From positions 62,001 to 126,000 of the forward strand of contig NZ_JAFMOW010000055.1 in NCBI RefSeq assembly GCF_019049675.1: a stretch of DNA of 64,000 nt. The letters run 5' to 3'. The DNA is from Rahnella bonaserana (lineage in GTDB: Bacteria > Pseudomonadota > Gammaproteobacteria > Enterobacterales > Enterobacteriaceae). Of this stretch, positions 56,692-64,000 are shown in pieces; within the stretch, counting starts at the first letter, position 1; every line of letters begins with the position of its first letter. A model generated the notes under the pieces. That model was not told where the DNA came from. It was given only the letters and a program-made list of their open reading frames with translations, and did not search any database. The translations under genes were made by a program, and so were the position numbers.

Positions 56692-57456
56692 ATGAACCGG
56701 TTTACAGACAAAGTCGTGGTAGTTACTGGCGCAGGTTCCGGCATGGGTGCCGCATCGGCTCGGCGTTTTTCTTCAGAAGGGGCGATTGTAGTACTTGTCG
56801 GCCGGACGAAGGAAAAGCTGGAGAAAGTCGCTAAAACGTTGAGCAGTACGCAGTATTACATTCATCTGGCGGATGTTTCTTCCGCGCAGGATGTGGAGCG
56901 TATGGCAGAAGTGATTGAGGATAAATTCGGCCGTGTTGATGTGCTGGTAAATGGTGCAGGCGTGGTGGTGCAGGGCAAAGTGACAGAGCCCAGCCTCGAC
57001 GACTGGCAGAAAATCATGGGTATCGATCTCAGTGGCGTTTTCTACTGCACACGTTTCTTTATGCCCGCGCTGATTAAGAGCAAAGGGAATATCGTGAATA
57101 TTTCTTCGGTGTCCGGCATCGGCGGTGACTGGGGCATGAGCTTTTATAATGCCGCAAAAGGCGGTGTGACCAACTTCACCCGTTCGATTGCTATGGATCA
57201 CGGTAAAGATGGCGTGCGCGTCAATGCCGTTTGTCCGTCGCTGACCTTCACGGATATGGCATCGGGTATCAAAGACAACAAGCCGTTGCTGGCGAAATTT
57301 GCCGAACGCATCCCTCTGGGGCGTGGCGCAGAACCGGAAGAAATTGCCGATGTGATCGCGTTTCTCGCCAGTGATGATGCCCGCTTCGTGACGGGCGTAA
57401 ATCTGCCGGTCGATGGCGGGCTTTCTGCCTCTAACGGTCAACCTGCGCAGGCGTAG
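56692..57456 (+). CDS. Short-chain dehydrogenase/reductase
   Basis: NAD(P)-dependent oxidoreductase of the classical SDR type, 254 residues. TGAGSGMG cofactor motif (12-19), NGAG (near 87), catalytic Ser in ISSVSG (near 140), and YNAAKGG with catalytic Tyr and Lys (near 154-158). The GAGxGMG and VCPSLTFTDM patterns resemble meso-2,3-butanediol dehydrogenases of Serratia type, so acetoin/butanediol metabolism is one option. It has its own promoter region and terminator; no pathway genes are next to it. Substrate not known. AGGGAG precedes the ATG. Confidence 0.8.
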   Translation: MNRFTDKVVVVTGAGSGMGAASARRFSSEGAIVVLVGRTKEKLEKVAKTLSSTQYYIHLADVSSAQDVERMAEVIEDKFGRVDVLVNGAGVVVQGKVTEPSLDDWQKIMGIDLSGVFYCTRFFMPALIKSKGNIVNISSVSGIGGDWGMSFYNAAKGGVTNFTRSIAMDHGKDGVRVNAVCPSLTFTDMASGIKDNKPLLAKFAERIPLGRGAEPEEIADVIAFLASDDARFVTGVNLPVDGGLSASNGQPAQA

Positions 57457-57506
57457 CGCACTGTTTTATAAAACGTTAACAACAGGCGTCGAAAACGGGC
57501 GTCTTC

Positions 57507-57540
57507 CGGCTCGCCACTTCACTGGCGGGCCGTATTTTTC
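57507..57540 (+). terminator. SDR gene terminator
   Basis: CGGCTCGCCA (57507-57516) and TGGCGGGCCG (57523-57532) pair with one G-T, then TATTTTT. Confidence 0.8.
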
Positions 57541-57629
57541 GCGGTGTCCCGCAAATTTGCGCCATGTTCCCCTTTCTCCGCTACAGATTCGTTATCATGG
57601 AATAGATTCTGTACAAAGGTAACCTGACC

Positions 57630-58487
57630 ATGACCCATCTGCTTTTTTCCCTTTTATCTCCTGTACTTGAACATCCCGCGGGTATACGTCAGGTGTATTT
57701 TGCCGGCGCTCAGCATCCGGTGCCGGAGCTGGCCTATCAGGTGGATTTTCCGCGTCTTGAACTGGTGCTGGACGGCGAACAGATGATGAAGTGGGAAGAC
57801 GAACACGGCAATATTCAGACTACCCGGATGCAGGCTGGCGATGCGCTGTTCGTTCCGTCAAAAGGCTGGAACAGCCCGCAATGGCAACAGCCGGTGCGGA
57901 CCCTGAGTTTCTTATTTGGCAAACAGCAACTGGGTTTCAGCCTGCTTCACTGGGATGGCGAACAGTTTACTGCCAGCGAAAAAGGTAATGTCGGGCGACG
58001 CGGACCGCGGACCGGCGCATTTATGCTACAGGCGCTCAATGAACTGGCGTGGCATCGCAGTGATCAGTCCACCGCGCAGTTTCTGGTGAAAGGACTGCTC
58101 AGCCACGCGCTGGATCTGTTCAGCTCTTCGGTACAAACCGTCTCGCGCAGTCAGGCGTTATTTGCGGCTATCCGTCAGTATATCGAGGAGCATTATCGCG
58201 AACCGCTGACCCGCGATTCTGTCGCCAAAGCGTTTTATATTTCACCGAACTATTTATCGCATTTGTTTCAGAAAAGCGGGGGTATCGGGCTGAATGAATA
58301 CCTGAACTATGTGCGGCTGGAGCAGGCGAAAAATCTGCTGAAAGGGTATGACATGAAAATCAGGGAAGTTGCTCATGCCTGCGGATTTATCGACAGCAAT
58401 TATTTTTGCCGTCAGTTCAGAAAAAGCACCGAACGCTCTCCTTCAGAATACCGCCGGCAATACCGCAGCCAGTTTGAAAATGCCTGA
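57630..58487 (+). CDS. yijO: AraC-family regulator YijO
   Basis: A 285-residue transcription factor. Residues 1-160 are a cupin-like sensing domain (AYQVDFPRLELVLDGE, FGKQQLGFSLLHWDG), residues about 175-280 the two-helix AraC DNA-binding domain (RDSVAKAFYISPNYLSHLFQ and VAHACGFIDSNYFCRQFRK). It matches E. coli YijO and sits beside frwD, convergent, as in E. coli. It may control the frw/pfl genes; ligand unknown. Confidence 0.9.
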   Translation: MTHLLFSLLSPVLEHPAGIRQVYFAGAQHPVPELAYQVDFPRLELVLDGEQMMKWEDEHGNIQTTRMQAGDALFVPSKGWNSPQWQQPVRTLSFLFGKQQLGFSLLHWDGEQFTASEKGNVGRRGPRTGAFMLQALNELAWHRSDQSTAQFLVKGLLSHALDLFSSSVQTVSRSQALFAAIRQYIEEHYREPLTRDSVAKAFYISPNYLSHLFQKSGGIGLNEYLNYVRLEQAKNLLKGYDMKIREVAHACGFIDSNYFCRQFRKSTERSPSEYRRQYRSQFENA

Positions 58488-58508
58488 CTGCCAACCGGTT
58501 TGCAGGGA

Positions 58509-58853
58509 TCACGCTAAAACGATTTTTGTTCCCTGCGGTGAGGTTGCGATTTTTTTAACGGCAGCCATTACCTTTTCCGGAGTACGTAAAAACGTATGAA
58601 TACCCGTCTGAACGCAGCGGCTGTGATCAAAACGTTCACTTTTTTCCAGCTGGATTTCAGTGATCAGCAAGGTAATATCCGCCTGAGCAATGTCCGCTTC
58701 TGACAGTAAGTTTTCGACGCCCAGCGCGCCCTGTGTTTCAACTTTCACCTGCCACTTTTCCTGCGAACAGAGCTTTTCCAGCCGCTCTGCCGCCATATAA
58801 GTATGTGCCACACCGCTGATACACGCGGTGACTGCGACCAGTTTGAGCGACAT
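58509..58853 (-). CDS. frwD: PTS fructose-type IIB component FrwD
   Basis: Phosphotransfer subunit of the fructose-type PTS, 114 residues, with the active cysteine in VTACISGVAHTYMAAE at residue 11. It matches FrwB in this operon at its N-terminus but diverges after residue 60. Last gene of frwC-frwB-pflD-pflC-frwD. Substrate of this PTS is unknown. Confidence 0.9.
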   Translation of the reverse strand: MSLKLVAVTACISGVAHTYMAAERLEKLCSQEKWQVKVETQGALGVENLLSEADIAQADITLLITEIQLEKSERFDHSRCVQTGIHTFLRTPEKVMAAVKKIATSPQGTKIVLA

Positions 58854-58876
58854 AGTATTTCCCCTGATTTTTAAAT

Positions 58877-59764
58877 TTACCCACCCAGCGTGACGTTATA
58901 ACCGTATTTTTCAGCCATCGCATAAAACGGCGCAATAGTTGCGGCATCCGGCACCTTTGTCTTATGCATCGAGTAAGTTTTGTCCAGCAACGGGTACTTC
59001 GCTTCGCCGTATTTATGAAAGGGTAGCAGATGGATTTCGGCTAAGTTGAATGGCCGGAGGAATTCCAGAACCTGCTGCATATTTTCCTGTGTCAGCGTAA
59101 AACCGGGGATCAGCGGCAGGCGGGGAAGCAGATTTACCCCATGCTCAGCCAGCGCACGGAAATTTTCCAGCACTCTCGTTTGGTTCATATTGAGCACCGA
59201 TCTCGCCTGCTGAGGATCCATTATTTTAAAATCGTAAAGGACCTGATCACAATTTTCGGTCAGCGCAAGCAGATGAGAAAGCGGTGCGTCGCCTGCGGTT
59301 TCTATTGCCGTTGAAATGCCTGACGCCCGCAACGCTTTGAGCAACTCACCGGCAAACGCGTGTTGCATCAGCACTTCACCACCGGAAAGCGTGACGCCAC
59401 CGCCCGATGAGCGGAAAAAAACTTCATCTTTCAGCAACCGCTTCATCAGGTCCGGCAGCGGGATATCTTCGCCGACATATTCCATTGCACCACTTGGGCA
59501 TTCGGCTGGATCCTGCAAACACGTGCGGCAGTTGAGGCATTTTGCCGGTCGTTTGATCACCTGAATGCGCGGCGATATGGATTCAGGGTTAGCGCACCAC
59601 GGGCAGCGGTGCGGACAGCCTTTGAAGAAAACCAGGGTACGGATACCCTGGCCATCGTTAAGCGAAAAACGCTGAATATTGAAGATGCGCCCGCGCTTTT
59701 CCGGCTCTTCCATGACGGGGATCCGCCGTTCAGAGCTGGTGCGCGGTGCGGCCGATAATGTCAT
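58877..59764 (-). CDS. pflC: Glycyl-radical enzyme activating enzyme PflC
   Basis: Radical SAM protein that installs the glycyl radical on PflD. The 295-residue protein has the CxxxCxxC cluster motif in GCPHRCPWC (near 51-58), an added ferredoxin-like CLNCRTCLQ..ECP segment, and SGGGVTLSGGEVLMQ. The ATG at 59764 has AAGGAG 7 nt upstream and is preferred to 59791. It overlaps the end of pflD by 35 bp. Confidence 0.92.
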   Translation of the reverse strand: MTLSAAPRTSSERRIPVMEEPEKRGRIFNIQRFSLNDGQGIRTLVFFKGCPHRCPWCANPESISPRIQVIKRPAKCLNCRTCLQDPAECPSGAMEYVGEDIPLPDLMKRLLKDEVFFRSSGGGVTLSGGEVLMQHAFAGELLKALRASGISTAIETAGDAPLSHLLALTENCDQVLYDFKIMDPQQARSVLNMNQTRVLENFRALAEHGVNLLPRLPLIPGFTLTQENMQQVLEFLRPFNLAEIHLLPFHKYGEAKYPLLDKTYSMHKTKVPDAATIAPFYAMAEKYGYNVTLGG

Positions 59765-62027
59765 CCTGAATCTCCTTAGACAGTTCGACAAAGAACGCGC
59801 TGTATCCCGCCACTCTGACGACCAGCCCGGCGTGATCCTGCGGACGTTTTTGTGCTTCGCGTAACTGTTCGGCGTTCACCACGTTGAACTGCACATGCTG
59901 CAATTTCAGGCGGGTGAAAGCTCCGAGGAAGTCAGCCAGTTTATTCAGTCCCTGTTGGCCTTCGAGCGTCGATGGCGTGAATTTAACGTTCAGCAGTGTG
60001 CCGTTTGAGAGCAGCGTATTGTCGAGTTTACTGACGGATTTCAGCACCGCTGTCGGTCCCTGATGGTCTTGCCCCAGCATCGGTGAAAGCCCGCCATCGG
60101 CCAGTTGTTCCCCGGCAAATCGACCGTCCGGCGTGGCGCCGACCACCGCACCTAAAGGTACATGGGCGGATACGGTGTAAGATCCCGGCGTAAACTGGCC
60201 ACCGCGCGGATTGCGGTACTGCTCGACTTCCTTGCAGTAAAAACGCAGTAAATCGGCACTGATCAAATCGACTTCATCGACGTCATTGCCGTATTTCTCG
60301 AAGCGGTTAATCAGACGGGCGCGAATGGCGCGTCCTTCCTCGCTGGCAAAATTCTCTTTAAGTGAGGCCAGTAACGCGTCAAAGGTCAGACGTTGCTGGT
60401 CAAAAACCATGCCTTTCAGCGCATGCAACGAGTCGCTGAGATTCGCGATGCCGATGCCCTGTACGCCGGAGAAGTTATAGCGCGCGCCGCCAGCGGTGAT
60501 GTCTTTGCCGCTGTCCAGGCAGCCTTCGATAAACGAAGACAGCAGCGGAACCGGTGCCCAGTCGCGGTGGCCGATATCGCAGACATTGCTGCCCTGCGCC
60601 ATCAGCCGGACGAAATGGCTGATTTTCTGGCGAATTTGCTCCACCAGTTCAGGGTATGTAATGGCAGCGTTGCCTGCGTTTTCATGCAGCGTCAGCTCCA
60701 TGACTTTCAGCAGATTAAACATGGCGATGTCATGCAGACCGTAGGTTTTGCCAGGAATTGACAGTTCAACGCAGCCGACCACGGCGTAATCCCGCGCGTC
60801 TTCAAGGCGTACGCCGCGATTGAGAAATGCCGGAACCACCACTTCATCGTTGAAAATTTGCGGAATACCGGTACCGAGACGAATAGTTTCGGCGGTTTTC
60901 AGCAGGAACTGACGGTCGATGAATTCATTGACCCGCACGCCAAGGTTTGGCTGTGGCAGGCAAATACTCTGATACGCATCCAGACACAGGAACGACAGCA
61001 CATTGACTGCGCTGCGACCGGCGTCGGTCAGGCCGCCGAGCAAAATGGTGTATCCGGTCGGGAATCCGGCGAAGTAGCGCGCGCTGGACGTGGAACGCAA
61101 CAGCACGATGTCGTTGCATTTCACCCACAGGCTTTCCAGCAGTTCTTTAAGGAACTCCGGGGATTCACCGTGGGACAGTGAGTGCTGATAGAACGGCAGC
61201 ATGTACTGATCGAAGCGCCCGAGGGAAAGTGAACTGGCGTTAGATTCATACTGCAAAATGATGTTCATGTACCAGAACAGCTGACAGGCCTGATAGAAAT
61301 CCTGCGGCTTATTGCCGGAAATATGCTGCGAAATGCGGGCAATACGTTCGAGTTCGGCCTTTCTTTGCACATCATTGCACGTCTGCGCCATTTGTTCTGC
61401 CAGCGCGGCATAACGCAAAATATGCCGCTGCGAAGCCTCGAGCAAAATCAGTGCCGCCTGATAAAAGGCGTTATCCGGCGCATCGTTAACGTGCTGCTTA
61501 AGTTCTGTGACTAAATTATCCAGACCACCACTGAGCAGGCGAGGGTAATCAATGATGATGTGCCCCTGGCCTTTGTCGGTCTGATTGATGCTGAAAATCT
61601 GCGTTTTGGTAGCAGCTTTTACTTCTTCCGGCATCTGACTGTTAATGAAGTCTTTCATCGAACGCGATTCCCAGTAAGGGAAAAGCTGTTCGCGGTAAAT
61701 CTGTTTATCCTCCTCAGAAATCGTGAAGCGATCCTGCGGACGGGTGGAAAATGCATCCAGCTCTTTTAGCAGCCAGTAAGGATCCATTTCAGGAGAGATG
61801 ATCCCCGCTCGCGGTTTGACGGTGCGGTTACCGGCAATCAGTTCGTCTTCACGCAGGGTAATTTCAACGTGATCAAGGATCCAGGCCGTCGCTTTTGCCC
61901 GACGTAAAAGCGTGGGCTCGCCCTCTGTCGTGCGGTGGCTTGCCGTGTACAGCAGAGCCCGTTCCAGCGAGATTTCACGCGGGCTGGCGAAAAGCGCAGT
62001 TTTCAGACGTTCGATGCGGGAAGTCAT
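59730..62027 (-). CDS. pflD: Glycyl-radical enzyme PflD (dehydratase-type active site)
   Basis: Glycyl-radical enzyme of 765 residues, the same length as E. coli PflD, once called formate acetyltransferase 2. The radical glycine is 741 in RVAGYSAFF. The active site reads VVGCVELSIP with a single Cys419 followed by Glu421, the GCVE motif of glycerol or propanediol dehydratases and choline lyase, not the two-Cys pair of pyruvate formate-lyase. The true substrate is likely a diol- or choline-like molecule. Start at 62027 has AAGGAG upstream; the upstream ATG at 62132 adds unlike sequence. Activator gene pflC follows. Confidence 0.92.
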   Translation of the reverse strand: MTSRIERLKTALFASPREISLERALLYTASHRTTEGEPTLLRRAKATAWILDHVEITLREDELIAGNRTVKPRAGIISPEMDPYWLLKELDAFSTRPQDRFTISEEDKQIYREQLFPYWESRSMKDFINSQMPEEVKAATKTQIFSINQTDKGQGHIIIDYPRLLSGGLDNLVTELKQHVNDAPDNAFYQAALILLEASQRHILRYAALAEQMAQTCNDVQRKAELERIARISQHISGNKPQDFYQACQLFWYMNIILQYESNASSLSLGRFDQYMLPFYQHSLSHGESPEFLKELLESLWVKCNDIVLLRSTSSARYFAGFPTGYTILLGGLTDAGRSAVNVLSFLCLDAYQSICLPQPNLGVRVNEFIDRQFLLKTAETIRLGTGIPQIFNDEVVVPAFLNRGVRLEDARDYAVVGCVELSIPGKTYGLHDIAMFNLLKVMELTLHENAGNAAITYPELVEQIRQKISHFVRLMAQGSNVCDIGHRDWAPVPLLSSFIEGCLDSGKDITAGGARYNFSGVQGIGIANLSDSLHALKGMVFDQQRLTFDALLASLKENFASEEGRAIRARLINRFEKYGNDVDEVDLISADLLRFYCKEVEQYRNPRGGQFTPGSYTVSAHVPLGAVVGATPDGRFAGEQLADGGLSPMLGQDHQGPTAVLKSVSKLDNTLLSNGTLLNVKFTPSTLEGQQGLNKLADFLGAFTRLKLQHVQFNVVNAEQLREAQKRPQDHAGLVVRVAGYSAFFVELSKEIQDDIIGRTAHQL

Positions 62028-62043
62028 CCTGTTCTCCTTACTT

Positions 62044-62373
62044 TCAATCCGTGACAGCGGCTTTACTGAGATGCGCCGCGATTTTTTCCATAATGGCGTC
62101 AGCGCGTTTAACGGCATCGCTGATGGCGACACGTACAGTGACTTTGCCTTTGAAGCGTTCTTCCTGTTTGATGCCGATGTCTTTGGTCAGGATCACAATG
62201 TCTGCGGCGGCGACATCGGCGGCGGTCAGTTCATTTTCCAGGCCAATCGAGCCCTGTGTTTCGACTTTGCATTCCCAGCCTTTTGCTTTCGCTGCGCGTT
62301 CAATGGCTTCGGCTGCCATGTAGGTGTGGGCAACGCCGGACGGGCAAGCGGTGACAGCAATAATGTGAGTCAT
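62044..62373 (-). CDS. frwB: PTS fructose-type IIB component FrwB
   Basis: Cytosolic IIB subunit, 109 residues, active cysteine in VTACPSGVAHTYMAAE at residue 10. AAGGATAAGAAT precedes the ATG. It lies 30 bp after frwC and 16 bp before pflD. Confidence 0.93.
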   Translation of the reverse strand: MTHIIAVTACPSGVAHTYMAAEAIERAAKAKGWECKVETQGSIGLENELTAADVAAADIVILTKDIGIKQEERFKGKVTVRVAISDAVKRADAIMEKIAAHLSKAAVTD

Positions 62374-62403
62374 ATTCTTATCCTTCTATTTTTTGCACAG
62401 AGT

Positions 62404-63483
62404 TCAGTTAATTTCGAAATCCAGATCCAGGTCGGATTCCTCATGTTTTTTAGTGGATTGTTTTTTGGCAGCCAGATGTTTCAGCAGGTTGACGCACAGT
62501 GCAGTGATCACCATGCCGACCACTAATGCGCCGATATAGCCCAGTTTTCCCTGTACGACAGGCAGCACAATCAGCCCACCCCATCCGGCATAACATTCTG
62601 CGCCGACCAGTGCAGCGGTCACGGCTGCACAGGCAGAGCCAATCATGATGGAAGGGATCACGCGCAACGGATCAGCGGCGGCGAAAGGAATGGCGCCCTC
62701 GGTGACGCCGACGCAGCCCATCAGCATGGCGGCTTTGCCCGCTTCACGTTCTTCGGTGGTGTAGTATTTACGGCCAATGAGCGTGGCAAAGCCCAGTCCG
62801 AGCGGTGGCGTGGCAATGGCAACTGCAGCAATCGCGACCACGGTATACACGCCCTGCGCGACGCAAATCAGCATAAAGGCGTAGGCAACTTTGTTGACCG
62901 GCCCGCCCATATCGAAAGCCAGCATCAGTCCCATAATGATGGCGAGCACAATAATGCTGCCCTGTTGCATGCCTTGCAGCCAGTGCGTGAGCGACGTGGT
63001 CAGCAGGCCGACCGGTTCACCCAGGCCCCACATCATGATCCCCGCCGTCAGCAGCGTCCCGATGATCGGGATCACGAAGATCGGCATCACCGAACGCAGG
63101 ATCTTAGGCACCCGGATCTTTTTGAGATAGAAAACGATAATGCCGCCGATCAGACCGGCGATGATGGCGCCAAAAAAACCGGCCCCGAATGATACGCCGA
63201 CCCAGGCACCAATGGCGGAAGGCGCCAGAGCAGAACGGTCAGAAATGGAGTAACCGATATATGCCGCCAGGAAAGGCACCATCAGGGTTAAACCGGCTAC
63301 GCCGATATCAAACAGCTTTTTTAAATTCGGATCGGTGGCGGCATCCGGCACCGCGCCTTTGCCATACAGCATGACCGAGACAGCCAGCAGAATGCCGCCT
63401 GCAACCACGAAAGGGATCATATGAGACACGCCGGTCATCAGATGCTGGCGGGTATTTTTTAGAATATTGAGCAAGTCTTTCAT
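62404..63483 (-). CDS. frwC: PTS fructose-type IIC component FrwC
   Basis: Membrane-spanning sugar channel of the fructose-type PTS, 359 residues, about nine membrane segments. GVSHMIPFVVAGGILLA near the start and GCVGVTEGAIPFAAADPLRVIPS near 250 are family hallmarks. GGAG precedes the ATG. First gene of a minus-strand operon, divergent from ptsA. Confidence 0.94.
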   Translation of the reverse strand: MKDLLNILKNTRQHLMTGVSHMIPFVVAGGILLAVSVMLYGKGAVPDAATDPNLKKLFDIGVAGLTLMVPFLAAYIGYSISDRSALAPSAIGAWVGVSFGAGFFGAIIAGLIGGIIVFYLKKIRVPKILRSVMPIFVIPIIGTLLTAGIMMWGLGEPVGLLTTSLTHWLQGMQQGSIIVLAIIMGLMLAFDMGGPVNKVAYAFMLICVAQGVYTVVAIAAVAIATPPLGLGFATLIGRKYYTTEEREAGKAAMLMGCVGVTEGAIPFAAADPLRVIPSIMIGSACAAVTAALVGAECYAGWGGLIVLPVVQGKLGYIGALVVGMVITALCVNLLKHLAAKKQSTKKHEESDLDLDFEIN

Positions 63484-63709
63484 GATGAACTCCGTGAAAA
63501 CCGGTGTCGGGCTAAAAATCGCAAATATCAGCAGCCTGATTTCTAAAACCGCAGATACAGAAAGGCTATCGATCTCAACAATAGGCTGCTGACCGTGGCG
63601 CTAATAGTGGACAAAATTGTGTTTTACTGGACTTTTGTAATGTCAGATCAAAAATGCGAGCAGGTTCAAATAACCCGAAATACTGCGAGGTTTCTGCTCA
63701 CCTCTGGCG

Positions 63710-63725
63710 TGTGAGCTGGCTCGCA
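63710..63725. promoter_or_regulatory. CRP site between frwC and ptsA
   Basis: TGTGAGCTGGCTCGCA matches the CRP consensus TGTGA-N6-TCACA at nine of ten positions. It lies in the 367-bp divergent promoter region and could act on either gene; no other gene is seen in that gap. Confidence 0.6.
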
Positions 63726-63850
63726 AAAAAGCACTGACAATACATTTGTCCAGCATTTGTCATTTTTGTCTGGTAGCTATCAGCTCCTCCTGACTCTTAT
63801 CCTGCAATAAGCCGGTACCTTGCACCGGAATTTGGGATGAGGATTCAGAA

Positions 63851-64000
63851 ATGACCAAGAAGTTGAGCTTCACCTGCGTGCTGGTAAATGGTGTTCATGC
63901 CCGTCCGGCCAGTCATATTGAAACGTTATGCAACGGTTTCGGCTCCGTATTTCAGTGGCATAACGTCCGTACTGGACGCCTTGCTGATGGCAAAAGTGTG
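63851..64000 (+). CDS. ptsA: Multiphosphoryl transfer protein PtsA (start only)
   Basis: The first 50 codons of a gene that runs off the window. The protein begins MTKKLSFTCVLVNGVHARPASHIETLC, with the HPr phosphorylation motif GVHARPAS (His at residue 16). E. coli PtsA (HPr-EI-IIA fusion) starts the same way and is also next to frwC. GAGG precedes the ATG. Confidence 0.85.
   Translation, partial: MTKKLSFTCVLVNGVHARPASHIETLCNGFGSVFQWHNVRTGRLADGKSV

Noticed and set aside
1-64000. CRISPR arrays, tRNA, rRNA, integrase or insertion-sequence transposase genes
   Set aside because: None was seen. No regularly spaced repeats, no cloverleaf sequence and no transposase motifs were recognised.

Overview
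The window is a stretch of enterobacterial chromosome. Almost every backbone gene reads as a close relative of an E. coli K-12 gene: rhtB, pldB, yigL, glpT, dcrB, yhhQ, tusA, zntA, rsmD, ftsYEX, rpoH, panM, livKHMGF, ugpBAECQ, bioP, metR, metE, yijO and the frw/pfl cluster. Divergence, the accessory content (CDI locus, L-rhamnonate genes, DUF3289/DUF943 pair) and an ERIC repeat fit Enterobacterales outside the E. coli/Salmonella group. A Rahnella/Serratia/Ewingella-like member of Yersiniaceae is my best guess; the genus cannot be fixed from sequence alone.

Layout. 0-2.6 kb: rhtB, pldB, yigL. 2.6-15.8 kb: a two-partner secretion contact-dependent inhibition locus on the minus strand (cdiB, the 2939-residue cdiA, a small membrane immunity gene). 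It is followed by a tandem array of displaced pieces: a full orphan CdiA C-terminus, a frameshifted immunity gene, a fragment of the CdiA shaft, another small membrane immunity gene, a toxin tail remnant and a last immunity gene. 16.2-20.8 kb: glpT, an inserted DUF3289/DUF943 pair between two copies of a terminator, dcrB and yhhQ. 21-30 kb: tusA, zntA with a MerR-type promoter, yhhN, yhhL, rsmD, the ftsYEX operon and rpoH. 30.2-38.3 kb: accessory block with an autotransporter, then an IclR regulator with three matching palindromes and genes for L-rhamnonate use (DapA-family aldolase, rhmD, an MFS transporter). 38.4-45.5 kb: panM, the branched-chain amino-acid ABC operon with an ERIC element after livK, and an aminotransferase. 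45.8-46.5 kb: two tiny genes and an internally deleted hcp remnant. 46.6-52.1 kb: PhoB-type ugp operon with a long palindrome after ugpB, and yhhA. 52.3-56.5 kb: bioP, metR, metE. 56.7-64 kb: an SDR enzyme, yijO, the frwD-pflC-pflD-frwB-frwC operon and the first 50 codons of divergent ptsA.

The most interesting regions are the CDI orphan array (2.7-5.3 kb) with a gene hidden by one frameshift, the terminator-flanked DUF3289/DUF943 module, the IclR operators, the hcp remnant, a possible attenuator ahead of yhhQ, and paired intergenic palindromes just after the binding-protein gene of both ABC operons. In E. coli K-12 yigL sits next to bioP-metR-metE; here about 50 kb lies between them, so the chromosome is rearranged relative to E. 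coli.
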